Origin: Deltaproteobacteria bacterium
GTDB lineage: Bacteria > JAMCPX01
Assembly: GCA_023382265.1 (NCBI GenBank)
Contig: JAMCPX010000004.1
Span: forward strand, 1-64,000
Direction of reading: 5' to 3'
Length of the DNA stretch: 64,000 nucleotides
A program made the translations under genes and the position numbers. The notes beneath the pieces are model-generated. The model was given only the letters and a program-made list of their open reading frames with translations. It made no database searches and was not told the origin of the DNA. Shown piece by piece: positions 7,988 to 17,231 of the stretch (positions are counted from its first letter, which is position 1; each line of letters begins with the position of its first letter).

Positions 7988-9628
7988 ATGAATAAGAATG
8001 ATAAATTAAAAAATGGGATCAGAGAATATGAGCAGGGCCTTTCAGGTGTAAAAAAGAGAAAGGACAGGTTTGAAACCTTTTCACATATAAACTTAGAGGA
8101 TCTTTACACTCCCGAAAGTTTAGAACCTTATGATTATGTATCACAACTCGGATTTCCCGGTGAATATCCGTTTACACGGGGTATTCAGCCTCTTATGTAT
8201 AGAACAAGGTTGTGGACAATGCGGCAGTATGCAGGCTTTGGAGATGCTTTAAAAACAAATCAAAGGTTTAGATATTTACTTGATGCAGGTCAAACAGGAC
8301 TATCTGTTGCCTTCGATCTGCCCACACAGATGGGGTATGACCCTGATTCTCCTTTTTCGGCAGGCGAGGTCGGCAGGGTTGGTGTTTCAATAAGCACACT
8401 TAAGGATATGGAAATATTGTTTGATAAAATACCTCTTGATAAGGTAAGCACATCAATGACTATAAACGCCACTGCTATAATATTACTGACAATGTACATG
8501 GCGGTTGCGGACAAGCAGCATGTACCGCACACGAAATTGCAGGGCACTATACAGAATGATATATTAAAGGAATATATTGCAAGAGGTACATATATATTCC
8601 CAGTAGAACCTTCAATCCGTATCACTACTGATATATTCGCTTATTGCAAATCACACCTCCCCAACTTTAATACCATCAGTATATCGGGCTATCATATAAG
8701 AGAAGCAGGAGCTAACGCTGTTCAGGAGCTTGCGTTTACATTTGCTGATGCAATCGAATATGTAAAAAGCGGGATTAAAGCAGGTCTGGTTATAGATGAT
8801 TTTGCACCAAGGCTTTCATTCTTTTTTGGAGTTCATAATAACCTTATTGAAGAAATAGCAAAGTTCAGAGCCGCAAGAAGGATATGGGCAAAAATAATGA
8901 AAGATATATTCCATGCGGAAAACCCAAAATCAATGATGCTGAGATTCCATACACAAACCTGCGGTTCGACTTTAACGGCACAACAGCCGGATAACAATAT
9001 AATAAGGGTAACCATACAGGCACTTGCATCAGCCCTTGGAGGAACACAATCGCTCCATACTAATTCAAAAGATGAAGCCCTTGCATTACCTACAGAAGCC
9101 TCTGTTAAACTTGCACTGAGGACCCAACAGATTATTGCACACGAATCAGGCATCGCTGATTTTGTGGATCCGCTTGCGGGTTCTTACGCAGTAGAATCAT
9201 TGACCAACGAGATTGAGAAAAAGGTTATGAACTATCTTGATAAAATAGAAAAAACAGGCGGCGCCGTAAAATGGATACAGTACGGCATGTTTAAGAACGA
9301 TATAGAAGACTCAGCATACGTGTATCAGCAGGCCATAGAAAAGAAAGAAAGCATTATAGTTGGTGTTAATGAATTTACAGATCACGAGGACGGGCATTTT
9401 GATATATTAAAGGTTGATCCTGAGATAGAGAAGGCACAGATCAAAAAACTTAACTTCATCAGGAAGAACAGAGATAATGAATCTGCAGAGCAGACACTTA
9501 AAAAGCTAAAACAAGCAGCGCGTTCTCAAGAGAATCTCATGCCTCATATATACGAGGCTGTAAAGGCGTACACATCGATAGGCGAGATCTCTAGTACTTT
9601 GAAAGAGGTATTTGGGGAGTTCAGATAA
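7988..9628 (+). CDS. mcmA: Methylmalonyl-CoA mutase, catalytic (large) subunit without B12 domain
   Basis: A 546-residue protein matching the TIM-barrel catalytic half of methylmalonyl-CoA mutase, which interconverts methylmalonyl-CoA and succinyl-CoA. Recognisable family stretches include [12 protein letters not shown] (about 55-66), [48 protein letters not shown] and [10 protein letters not shown]. The cobalamin-binding domain (about 140 residues with DxHxxG) is absent, as in two-gene archaeal-type mutases, so a separate small B12 subunit is required; none lies in the window. The gene follows the biotin carrier by 3 nt. No mutase chaperone (MeaB) is adjacent. A related acyl-CoA mutase such as an isobutyryl-CoA type cannot be excluded from sequence reading. 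Confidence 0.9.
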   Translation: MNKNDKLKNGIREYEQGLSGVKKRKDRFETFSHINLEDLYTPESLEPYDYVSQLGFPGEYPFTRGIQPLMYRTRLWTMRQYAGFGDALKTNQRFRYLLDAGQTGLSVAFDLPTQMGYDPDSPFSAGEVGRVGVSISTLKDMEILFDKIPLDKVSTSMTINATAIILLTMYMAVADKQHVPHTKLQGTIQNDILKEYIARGTYIFPVEPSIRITTDIFAYCKSHLPNFNTISISGYHIREAGANAVQELAFTFADAIEYVKSGIKAGLVIDDFAPRLSFFFGVHNNLIEEIAKFRAARRIWAKIMKDIFHAENPKSMMLRFHTQTCGSTLTAQQPDNNIIRVTIQALASALGGTQSLHTNSKDEALALPTEASVKLALRTQQIIAHESGIADFVDPLAGSYAVESLTNEIEKKVMNYLDKIEKTGGAVKWIQYGMFKNDIEDSAYVYQQAIEKKESIIVGVNEFTDHEDGHFDILKVDPEIEKAQIKKLNFIRKNRDNESAEQTLKKLKQAARSQENLMPHIYEAVKAYTSIGEISSTLKEVFGEFR

Positions 9629-9749
9629 AGATCGGCAATCCCTTGCCATTGTGGACTGTATTTAAATAGCATGCATCAAAAAGACTTGATCCTATTACGG
9701 ATAGTATCCATGCCAAAAGCTCAGTTTTGTAAAAATCATACAAGTTAAT

Positions 9750-10560
9750 CTAATCATTGATATTATCAAGATAGAAAACAATCCGCTGCCCGTATGGTAT
9801 GTCGTTTGCATGGGCGTCGATATAAAATTCAGGTGCTACCCCTGTAACGTTCACACCCGATAAAGAGATGGCTATGGTTGACCATGTGTATACAGGCAGT
9901 GATTGAGGAAGAGGTGCATCATATAGAATTTTATTCCCCGGTATCAACATGAGGTATACAAAGTCGGTTGCACTTCTGTATAGACCTGACTGTGTATATA
10001 AACTGTCAGGATACACATCAAATGATAACACCGCAGAACTGGTAATTGGAACAAGCTCATTCATGCCGAGTGTGACTATGGCGATTACTGGTAACCCTGC
10101 CTGCAATACAAGACCGTTTAGCGTAAAGCTGATCATTGCCGATTGGACTGCAGTATCTTTTATAACCCCCTCAGACACGACAACCCCATTTCCGACGGCG
10201 TTGTCAGGGTTCGGGAATGTGTCGGTTATGTTATTCGTAAAACATCCGGGATCCGTCATGTCCATGCAGAGCCTGGAGTTGTTCATAGATGCATTTACTG
10301 AGAAGCCTGTAAGGGTACTGAAATCGCTCTGGGTATTATTCTGTCCGAGTACCTTTACACCAAACCACCATATACCCTGCGGCAGTGAATATGGAAGAGT
10401 GTTATGTATGATCAAGTATGTACATAAGCGTCCTTTTGCCGGCATAAGCAGGGGGTAATTCAATATAATCATCGGCAAGCGTATAATCGGGGTTGTACCA
10501 AAGCTGAGCACCGCCAAACCATGATATTTCATTATCTGGAAAATATCCTATAAGCCAATG
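9750..10560 (-). pseudogene. Broken gene for a beta-rich protein, 3' part
   Basis: An open frame from 10532 to 9750 (260 codons) continues a protein-like sequence that starts in another frame. Reading 10560-10405 in the neighbouring frame gives GYFPDNEISWFGGAQLWYNP and DDYIELPPAYAGK, which look like secreted beta-sandwich sequence, then a stop at 10404-10402. The 260-codon frame takes over with HNTLPYSLPQGIWWFGVKVLG. The two join if one base is gained or lost near 10405-10440. A stop (10561-10563) also bounds the fragment upstream. The C-terminal half is rich in Val, Ser, Thr and Asn and ends in FYLDNIND. I do not recognise the family. This is either a decayed remnant or a sequencing frameshift. 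Confidence 0.55.
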
Positions 10561-10938
10561 TTATTCATGGCCAGCATGTATACATCTGACAATCTCGACT
10601 TATTACAAGTGCTCTTTACCTTTATTTAGTAAGCCACAGGACTTATAAGCTTCCGGCTTTAAAGGAAGTTTGTGAAGCAAGAGATTAGTCTGTCATTACC
10701 GCACCCGCGAAAATCCAAGTCTTAAATATACAGTCTCTGAATTCCCGTTTTAACTGGATAACACTCTTAGCTTCGCCTAAAAGTGCTGGGTTTCAATCAT
10801 CCGCATCAGCAAAAAAAGACACCGGGAATCTTTATCCTACACGAAGCTCATTGATAGAAGTTACAGGATCTTCAAAAAAAATCATAGAATCAAATGCAGC
10901 ATCATCAAGAAAACCCTTTCTGCGGAAAGATGGGTTTA
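10561..10938. other. Intergenic region, possible gene and repeat remnants
   Basis: This 378-bp stretch holds no intact gene. A degenerate copy of the dispersed TCATTCCC-type palindrome may lie at 10691-10719. Together with the broken frame downstream it looks like a decaying locus. CCCTTTCTGCGGAAAGATGGG (10914-10934) contains an imperfect hairpin just beyond the stop of the desulforedoxin-like gene. Confidence 0.35.
10691..10719 (+). repeat. Degenerate copy of dispersed palindromic repeat
   Basis: The stretch starts TGTCATT, contains CCCGCGAAA and ends ATCCAAG. It resembles the TCATTCCC(A/G)(C/T)GAAAGC(A/G)GG(A/G)ATCC unit seen at 31971 and, inverted, at 52806, but carries an internal insertion and lacks the GCGGG arm. 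Assignment is tentative. Confidence 0.3.
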
Positions 10939-11103
10939 TTATTTTTTCCCCATCACTGTGCCGCAGCATATTAACTCGGTAAACTCCGGGCCGCATTCAG
11001 TCATAACAACCTCTGTTCCGCATGATGTGCAAACGTATTTTTCCTTCTTTGCAGAGTTACCTCTTTTTACTGCCTTTTTTGCTTTTGACTTTTTTATCGC
11101 CAT
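10939..11103 (-). CDS. Desulforedoxin-like small iron or zinc protein
   Basis: A 54-residue protein. The start at 11103 is chosen because AGGAGG lies 7 nt upstream. A Lys/Ala-rich basic tail (residues 1-22) is followed by a compact domain with Cys25-x2-Cys28 and a vicinal pair Cys46-Cys47 followed by Gly. That CxxC...CCG spacing (18 residues apart) matches desulforedoxin and the N-terminal domain of desulfoferrodoxin, which bind Fe(Cys)4. An extra Cys37 is present. A zinc ribbon is the alternative. The basic N-terminal extension is unusual for desulforedoxin and could bind nucleic acid or membrane. It is monocistronic, divergent from the crotonase gene. The likely role is electron transfer or oxidative-stress defence in an anaerobe. 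Confidence 0.65.
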   Translation of the reverse strand: MAIKKSKAKKAVKRGNSAKKEKYVCTSCGTEVVMTECGPEFTELICCGTVMGKK

Positions 11104-11309
11104 AACCGGTCCTCCTCTCATTCTTACTATTTATATAGTATGCCTTACATCCGTATAAGTCAATGAGATACATTCACTCCCTGCTCCCCTTTTTAAGCAA
11201 GCCCATGATATGCGGACAGTCAATTCATCAATCATTCATACTCGGTCACAACATCTTATTTACTATTTATAAATTCATTGCTATATTTAGCCTTAGAAAA
11301 AGGAATTTC

Positions 11310-12077
11310 ATGAGTTCTATTTTGATTGAGAAAAGAGAAAAAGGCATTGTTGTTTTAACAATAGACAGTCCTGGCAAGCAAAATGCATTTAATGCAAGTA
11401 TGCTTGAAGAGCTTCAGACAACACTTGAAAGGCTTAAAAAGAATAAAGATATAAAGATTTTATACATAACCGGCTCTGGGGATAAATCCTTTTCAGCCGG
11501 CGTGTTTTTAAAAGACCTTGTAGAGTTTGCCAATCCGGCAGAGGCAAGGGTATATGCAGAGCTGCTTGAAAGTACAATGGACAGGCTGTTTAATTTTCCT
11601 AAGCCAGTAATTGCACTTATAAACGGATACGCTCTTGGCGGTGGATTCGGTATTGCAATGTCATCGGATATAAGAATTATGACAGAAAATGCCGTCATTG
11701 GGTTTCCGGCGGTCAGGATTGGTGCCATACTCCCTGCCGGGTGCACATACAGGTTACTTGAACTTGCCGGTGCAGGCAAAGCAAAAGAATTACTTTTAAC
11801 GGGAAGACATGTAAAATCTGATGAGGCTTTAAATATGGGACTTGTAAACTATGTTGTTAAAGATAGGGAATCACTCTTTGCAAAGGCTGATGAACTTTCA
11901 GAACAGATTCTTCAGGCTTCCGGCCATGCAATTGCTATGACAAAGGCAACCGTTAACCAACATACAAATGAACTCATTTACAGGTATAGCCTATATTCAT
12001 CCGATAATTTTGCATACCTGTTTACAACAAAGGACTGGAAAGAACGTATCGATAGTTTCTTAAAAAGAAAAAACTGA
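11310..12077 (+). CDS. Enoyl-CoA hydratase/isomerase family protein (crotonase fold)
   Basis: A 255-residue crotonase-superfamily protein; the ATG at 11310 (after AGGAATTTC) gives the normal N-terminus, whereas a frame opening at 11163 adds an unlikely 49-residue extension. The oxyanion-hole regions SAGVFLKDL (about 62-70) and YALGGGFGIA (107-116) are present. However, both catalytic glutamates of true hydratases are replaced: Gly114 where rat mitochondrial hydratase has Glu144, and Ala134 where it has Glu164. It may therefore be an isomerase, a thioesterase-like or a decarboxylase-like crotonase rather than a hydratase. It stands alone between the divergent desulforedoxin-like gene and a membrane protein gene. 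Confidence 0.85.
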   Translation: MSSILIEKREKGIVVLTIDSPGKQNAFNASMLEELQTTLERLKKNKDIKILYITGSGDKSFSAGVFLKDLVEFANPAEARVYAELLESTMDRLFNFPKPVIALINGYALGGGFGIAMSSDIRIMTENAVIGFPAVRIGAILPAGCTYRLLELAGAGKAKELLLTGRHVKSDEALNMGLVNYVVKDRESLFAKADELSEQILQASGHAIAMTKATVNQHTNELIYRYSLYSSDNFAYLFTTKDWKERIDSFLKRKN

Positions 12078-12111
12078 TTGATAAAAAAACTTTTAAAGGT
12101 ATTATAGTAAA

Positions 12112-12609
12112 ATGGATGCCATGAGTGTGACGGTTACAAAAAAAAGATACAATGTACTTGCATCTCTTTGTATAATAGTAGGTTTCTTACTTATTCTTGA
12201 GAACTATGGTTATGTAAGCGGCATGTATAAGCTATGGCCCGTGTTCCCGCTTGTCATTGGTATAGGTTTATATCTTGTCTATAGGGATAGGGGTAGAATA
12301 GACCCGGTTATTCTCGCAATCGGTGTTTATATTATTCAGTTCAGTATACTTGCTTTTTATGCAACATATACATCATGGTCCAGTATGGAATACCTGTGGC
12401 CGTTGTATATAGGTTTTCTTGGTGTATCAATTCTCTCAATATATATAAGTAATAATAAAAGCATCATATTTTTTCATCTTTCTTTCTTCTTGATCGGCCT
12501 GTGTGTGGTATTTTTTCTTGTATTTTCTATCAGTGCAAGACTATGGCCTATTTCACTTATTTTACTTGGAATAAGCATATTACTCATAAAGGAGTTTAAC
12601 AAATTATGA
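12112..12609 (+). CDS. LiaF/DUF5668-like multi-pass membrane protein
   Basis: A 165-residue protein of about five to six membrane helices (near 14-30, 38-54, 62-82, 92-108, 115-136 and 142-160). The repeated pattern of tryptophan-proline with a following Ile/Gly-rich helix (LWPVFPLVIGIGL, LWPLYIGFLGV, LWPISLILLGISIL) is typical of LiaI/LiaF transmembrane (DUF5668-like) domains and appears three times. A start at the ATG at 12121 is also possible; neither has a good ribosome binding site. Its last codons overlap the start of the radical SAM gene by 4 nt (ATGA), so the two are translated together. The function may be envelope-stress sensing, but this is inference. Confidence 0.7.
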   Translation: MDAMSVTVTKKRYNVLASLCIIVGFLLILENYGYVSGMYKLWPVFPLVIGIGLYLVYRDRGRIDPVILAIGVYIIQFSILAFYATYTSWSSMEYLWPLYIGFLGVSILSIYISNNKSIIFFHLSFFLIGLCVVFFLVFSISARLWPISLILLGISILLIKEFNKL

Positions 12610-14024
12610 AAAAAGTATTGTTCATAGAACCAAAAGCTGTTGAAGCAAACGTGTTTGCAAAATTCATTAACCTGCCGTTGTTAGGACCGCTCTATCTCGG
12701 TACAATGATAAAGCAGGCAGGTTTTGATGTTAAGATCATTAATGAAAATCTACTTGGAAGGAAGCTCACCCTAAATGAACTTGAGGGCGATGTCCTTTTA
12801 CTAACATCCCTTACCTGTACATCGGAAAGAGCTTATGAGATTGCAAGGCAGTTCAAGTCAAAGAATCCTAATTCCACGGTCATCATGGGTGGTATTCATG
12901 CGACATTTTTACAGGAAGAGGCAGGCAAATATGTAGACTACGTTGTGGCAGGCGAGGGCGAAAATGTCATTATTGATCTATTAAAGCATGGCTCTGATAA
13001 ACGCATAATTCAGGGGGAATTCCTGCATAAGCTTGATAATATACCGGTACCGGATTTTGATCTGCTCGTCAATAGTAAAAAGTTGAACATTACTCCTGTT
13101 ATGACATCAAGGGGCTGTCCTTATGATTGCAACTTCTGCTCTGTAACAAAGATGTTCGGTCAGGGTTACAGGACATTCTCGGTAGACAGGGTTATAGAAG
13201 AGCTCAAAAATGTAAAAACAGAAAAGGTTTTTTTCTATGATGATAATTTTACCGCAAATATCAACAGAACCTACGAACTGATGGAACGCATAGCAAAAGA
13301 AAATTTTAAATTTAGATGGTCAGCCCAGGTAAGGACAGACATTACCCGCTACCCAGATCTTGTAAATGATATGAAACGGGCAGGCTGTGATACTGTTTAT
13401 GTCGGTTTTGAATCAATCAGCGATAAAACACTAAAGGACCTGAGCAAACATCAAACAATCGAAGATATTAAAAGGGCAATAGATACATTCCATACGAATG
13501 ACATATATGTTCACGGTATGTTCATTTTTGGCAGCGACGAAGATGAAAAGAATATATTCAAGGAAACAGCAGATTTCTCAATAAAAAATAAGGTTGACAC
13601 CGTTCAATACGCTATTCTTACACCTCTTCCCGGAACAGAAACATTTGAAAAACTTGAATCACAGGGCAGGTTATTACATAAGATGTGGCAGTATTACGAT
13701 GGATTGCATGCTGTATTTCAGCCCGAACAGATGTCTGCAATTGAGCTCCAGCAGGGCATGCTTGATGCATTCGAAGAATTTTATTCATACACGAGGATAT
13801 TTAACGAGGCATTGAATGCATCCTACGATCACAGCATTGGCAAAATAATTGGAGTGATCAAGAAGAAAGTCCATACGCTGGATTTTAAAGACGTAACAAT
13901 AAAGGTTATTGCAAACCACATTATAAAAAACTGGTACAGGTTAAATAAAGATTATCTTTTGTATCTCTCGCGTGTAAAGGCGTCGGTAAAAGAAGCTACT
14001 CATAATTTATTGCCGTCAAGGTAG
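12606..14024 (+). CDS. B12-binding domain / radical SAM protein
   Basis: A 472-residue enzyme. Residues 1-130 form a cobalamin-binding-type Rossmann domain (GPLYLGTMIKQAGFDV, MGGIHATFLQEE, VAGEGE), although no DxHxxG motif is seen. The radical SAM core follows, with Cys171-x3-Cys175-x2-Cys178 for the 4Fe-4S cluster, then a C-terminal helical region (about 360-472) like that of BchE/DUF4070-type members. Relatives methylate or rearrange unreactive carbons in lipids, hopanoids, bacteriochlorophyll or antibiotics; the substrate cannot be read. It overlaps the upstream membrane protein by 4 nt, and its 3' end overlaps the convergent hydrolase gene by 25 nt. The pairing with a membrane protein suggests a membrane lipid substrate (inference). 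Confidence 0.85.
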   Translation: MKKVLFIEPKAVEANVFAKFINLPLLGPLYLGTMIKQAGFDVKIINENLLGRKLTLNELEGDVLLLTSLTCTSERAYEIARQFKSKNPNSTVIMGGIHATFLQEEAGKYVDYVVAGEGENVIIDLLKHGSDKRIIQGEFLHKLDNIPVPDFDLLVNSKKLNITPVMTSRGCPYDCNFCSVTKMFGQGYRTFSVDRVIEELKNVKTEKVFFYDDNFTANINRTYELMERIAKENFKFRWSAQVRTDITRYPDLVNDMKRAGCDTVYVGFESISDKTLKDLSKHQTIEDIKRAIDTFHTNDIYVHGMFIFGSDEDEKNIFKETADFSIKNKVDTVQYAILTPLPGTETFEKLESQGRLLHKMWQYYDGLHAVFQPEQMSAIELQQGMLDAFEEFYSYTRIFNEALNASYDHSIGKIIGVIKKKVHTLDFKDVTIKVIANHIIKNWYRLNKDYLLYLSRVKASVKEATHNLLPSR

Positions 14025-14752
14025 CCGGATATAGCTTTGTTTACAGCTTCAGGCTTTTCCATCATAACCATGTGGCCTGCACCTGGTATGATCGTAAGAG
14101 AGGAGTTTCTAATCTTCTGATTAAGATAACGTGCATACTTCACAGGAGTCATAATATCTTCTGCACCGAAAACAAGCAGGGTATTTATACCGATTTTTTC
14201 TACTTCATCCATGATGTCAAACCTGTCGCAAGCCGTGAAATCTGATAACGCAATATGCGCATTAGATTCTGAGATGCTGTCTTTAAATAAAGACTTTTTA
14301 TGTTCATCCGCAGCCTCTGCAACTGAAAAATCGACAGACATATTAATAAAATTATTGAAGTCGGATTCGATTGTATCGAACACCTGCGGCGAGACCCTTA
14401 ACCTCGCGCCTGTTCCTATAAGTATCAAACCTGAAATCATGTCAGGGTTATCTAGTGTAATCTTCTGGGATATTGCTCCACCCATAGAATGACCGACAAG
14501 AATTATCTTTTTAAGGTTCAATTCCTTTACAGTATGCAGTACCGCATCAGAGTATTCATCTATAGTTTCTTTTGGACTATCCTTTGAATCACCATGCCCA
14601 GGCAGATCAAGTACAATGACAGATCTTTTACCCTTAAAAAACTCCCACTGGTATGTCCATACCTTATGGGATCCTGCTGCACCATGAATAAAGATCACCG
14701 GTAAACCATCTCTGTTATCAGATATTAAATAGTTAAGTTTGGGTTCAACCAT
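14000..14752 (-). CDS. Alpha/beta hydrolase
   Basis: A 250-residue cytoplasmic alpha/beta-fold hydrolase with no signal peptide. The oxyanion-hole motif HGAAGS is at residues 23-28, the nucleophile elbow GHSMGG has Ser89, and the other triad members are probably Asp199 (GAEDIMTP) and His227 (GAGHMVM). Resemblance is to 2-hydroxy-6-oxo-dienoate hydrolases and esterases of the MhpC/BioH group; the substrate is unknown. It is convergent with the radical SAM gene, overlapping it by 25 nt. On its own strand TATGAT lies 4 nt upstream of the ATG and no Shine-Dalgarno is visible, so a leaderless or very short-leader message is possible. Confidence 0.88.
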   Translation of the reverse strand: MVEPKLNYLISDNRDGLPVIFIHGAAGSHKVWTYQWEFFKGKRSVIVLDLPGHGDSKDSPKETIDEYSDAVLHTVKELNLKKIILVGHSMGGAISQKITLDNPDMISGLILIGTGARLRVSPQVFDTIESDFNNFINMSVDFSVAEAADEHKKSLFKDSISESNAHIALSDFTACDRFDIMDEVEKIGINTLLVFGAEDIMTPVKYARYLNQKIRNSSLTIIPGAGHMVMMEKPEAVNKAISGYLDGNKL

Positions 14753-14917
14753 ATATTGATCATACTACAACAATTTTTTTCTTTTTTCAAAAAACCCTGG
14801 GTTACACGTCTAAAAGGATAATTTTACCCTGCAAGAAAACATTACAGCGCATTTCTATTTGATAAAAGAACATAGCCATGTTACAATGATCGGATAAAAT
14901 AAAAATAAGAGGAGCTT

Positions 14918-15823
14918 ATGCCTAAAAGGGATTTGATCAGTATATTTGACTTAAAAAAACCTGAGATTGATAGTCTGATAAAGGAAGCGGTAAAGCTTAA
15001 GAAGGAAAAACGGTGTTCACTACCATTGAAAGGGAAAACGCTTGCCATGCTCTTTGAGAAATCCTCAACAAGAACGAGGGTTTCATTCGAGGTAGGCATG
15101 TACCAGCTCGGAGGAGCTGCTCTATATCTGAATTCCGGCGACATACAGCTCGGCAGAGGAGAAACGATTCAAGACACTGCCAGAACTATTTCAAGATACG
15201 TTGACGGCATAATGATAAGAACATTTGCCCATGACAATGTTGTACGGCTTGCAAGTGCAGCATCAGTGCCCGTTATTAACGGGCTTTCCGATCTTTCTCA
15301 TCCATGCCAGATACTCAGCGACCTTTTAACCGTATATGAAAAAAAGGGGGATTACAAAAAACTCACCTACGCTTACGTTGGCGACGGCAATAATGTTTTG
15401 AACTCATGGATTGAGGCAGCAGGATTGCTTGGGCTCAAACTCAGGATTGTAACGCCGGCATCACATTCGCCGTCAAAAGCTATATTGAAAAAAGCAATGA
15501 CTATGAATCAAAAGTTCATAACTCTGTACAATAATCCGGTTGATGCGGTTAAAGATGCCGATATCGTTTATACCGATGTATGGGTCAGCATGGGACAGGA
15601 GGATTTAAGGGAAGCAAAACTCAAGGATTTTTCCGGATTACAGATTAATGAAGCATTGATTAAACATGCAAGGCACGATGCAATTGTAATGCACTGCCTT
15701 CCTGCACATAGAGGCGAAGAGATAACATCAGAGGTCATGGACGGCAGGCAGTCGGTTGTGTTTGATCAGGCAGAGAACAGACTTCATATGCAAAAGGCAA
15801 TATTAAAATTCTTGATTAAATAA
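14918..15823 (+). CDS. argF: Ornithine carbamoyltransferase
   Basis: Makes citrulline from ornithine and carbamoyl phosphate in arginine synthesis. The 301-residue length is normal. The carbamoyl-phosphate site SSTRTR is at residues 49-54, HPCQ at 128-131, and the ornithine/catalytic motif HCLPAHRGEE near 263-272. GAG-type ribosome binding site AGGAGC precedes the ATG. It is followed by glmU after 16 nt, a mixed operon of arginine and amino-sugar synthesis. The SMG loop (VSMGQE) near residue 226 separates ornithine from aspartate carbamoyltransferase. Confidence 0.96.
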   Translation: MPKRDLISIFDLKKPEIDSLIKEAVKLKKEKRCSLPLKGKTLAMLFEKSSTRTRVSFEVGMYQLGGAALYLNSGDIQLGRGETIQDTARTISRYVDGIMIRTFAHDNVVRLASAASVPVINGLSDLSHPCQILSDLLTVYEKKGDYKKLTYAYVGDGNNVLNSWIEAAGLLGLKLRIVTPASHSPSKAILKKAMTMNQKFITLYNNPVDAVKDADIVYTDVWVSMGQEDLREAKLKDFSGLQINEALIKHARHDAIVMHCLPAHRGEEITSEVMDGRQSVVFDQAENRLHMQKAILKFLIK

Positions 15824-15839
15824 CAGTGGAGGGAAATTG

Positions 15840-17231
15840 ATGGAAACAAAGCTTTATACCATTATCCTCGCAGCCGGTGAAGGCAAAAGGATGCAGTCGG
15901 ACATTCCAAAGGTTTTTCATCCTATCGGCGGACTTCCAATGATAGAGTACGTCCTTAGGCGAGCAATTGATTTGCATTCAGATAAGGTTATGATTGTTGT
16001 TGGAACTGGTAAGGAAATAATAATGGGCTATGTCTCAAAGAGATACGAAGACGCAATATTTATCCATCAGAACAAGCAGCTCGGCACCGCGGATGCCGTT
16101 AAATCAGCTGCACAAGAGCTTTCCGAGCTCGAAGGAGATGCACTTATACTGAACGGAGACGTGCCTTTAATAAGGCATGCACTTATCAAGGAATTCTATG
16201 CGCGGTATAAAAAGTCAGGTGCCTCGCTTGGATTTATAACCTCTAAACTGGATGAGCCTGAAGGATACGGAAGGGTCGTTAAAAGGGCAGGTAAATATGA
16301 GATTGTTGAAGAAAATGACGCGGACGATAAAGTCAAAAAGATAAAAGAGATCAATGCCGGTATTTATCTGGTATCCTCCAAACTGCTCTTTAAGGCACTT
16401 GAACGTGTAAAGCCTTCGGATACTACGGGAGAGTATTATCTTACAGATATAATAACCATCGTTCAGTCTATGAAAAAAAAGGTGATCAACTTCCATACGG
16501 ACGACGCAGATCAGGTGCTTGGCGTAAACGACAGAAAGGCGCTCGCTCATTCTGAGAGCATACTCAATCAACGAAAGTTAAACAGTCTTATGGCAAGCGG
16601 CGTAACGATTTTTGATCCGAACACCACGTACATTGAGCAGGATGTTATGATAGGCAAAGACAGTATAGTGTATCCGAACAACTTTATAATGAACGGGACC
16701 AAAATCGGGAAAAGATGCACTATATGGAACGGAGCCGTCATTTCGAACTCTATTATAAATGATGAGTCAGAAGTCAAACCCTACTCTATCATTGATCAAA
16801 GTATAGTCGGGAGAAATTCAATAATAGGCCCTTTCGCAAGACTAAGGCCCGATACTGTTCTCGACGAGCAGGTTCATGTGGGCAACTTTGTAGAGATAAA
16901 GAAATCGGTCCTTGGTAAAAAAACAAAAGCAAATCATCTATCATATATAGGTGATGCTACAATAGGTAACAATGTAAATATAGGTGCAGGAACAATTACA
17001 TGTAACTATGATGGTGTAAAGAAGAACCTTACCGTGATTGAGGATGAAGCTTTTATAGGCAGCGATACTGCACTCGTTGCTCCTGTCCGCATAGGGAAAG
17101 GTGCGTTGATAGGTGCAGGCTCCGTTATAACGAAAAGTGTGCCCGCCGATGCTCTTGGTATAGAGCGGACTGAACAAAAAAATATAGAAGGCTACGCGAG
17201 AAAAAGAAAAACGAAATTGGGACAGAAATAA
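15840..17231 (+). CDS. glmU: Bifunctional UDP-N-acetylglucosamine pyrophosphorylase / glucosamine-1-phosphate acetyltransferase
   Basis: Cytoplasmic enzyme making UDP-GlcNAc, the precursor of peptidoglycan and lipid A. Start ATG at 15840 follows GGAGGG; 463 residues. The N-terminal uridyltransferase domain (1-228) has LAAGEGKRM (10-18) and LNGDVPL; the C-terminal left-handed beta-helix acetyltransferase (about 250-455) has hexapeptide repeats and GAGTITCNYDG. Its stop overlaps the start of glmS (TAATG), so UDP-GlcNAc synthesis genes are translationally coupled. lpxA at the right end of the window uses its product. Confidence 0.97.
   Translation: METKLYTIILAAGEGKRMQSDIPKVFHPIGGLPMIEYVLRRAIDLHSDKVMIVVGTGKEIIMGYVSKRYEDAIFIHQNKQLGTADAVKSAAQELSELEGDALILNGDVPLIRHALIKEFYARYKKSGASLGFITSKLDEPEGYGRVVKRAGKYEIVEENDADDKVKKIKEINAGIYLVSSKLLFKALERVKPSDTTGEYYLTDIITIVQSMKKKVINFHTDDADQVLGVNDRKALAHSESILNQRKLNSLMASGVTIFDPNTTYIEQDVMIGKDSIVYPNNFIMNGTKIGKRCTIWNGAVISNSIINDESEVKPYSIIDQSIVGRNSIIGPFARLRPDTVLDEQVHVGNFVEIKKSVLGKKTKANHLSYIGDATIGNNVNIGAGTITCNYDGVKKNLTVIEDEAFIGSDTALVAPVRIGKGALIGAGSVITKSVPADALGIERTEQKNIEGYARKRKTKLGQK

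Noticed and set aside
9949-10458. Plus-strand 169-codon frame
   Set aside because: It is the mirror of the broken minus-strand gene, with no start signal and no protein-like motif.
11163-11309. N-terminal extension of the crotonase
   Set aside because: The frame lacks an SD at 11163 and the family begins normally at MSSILIEK (11310).
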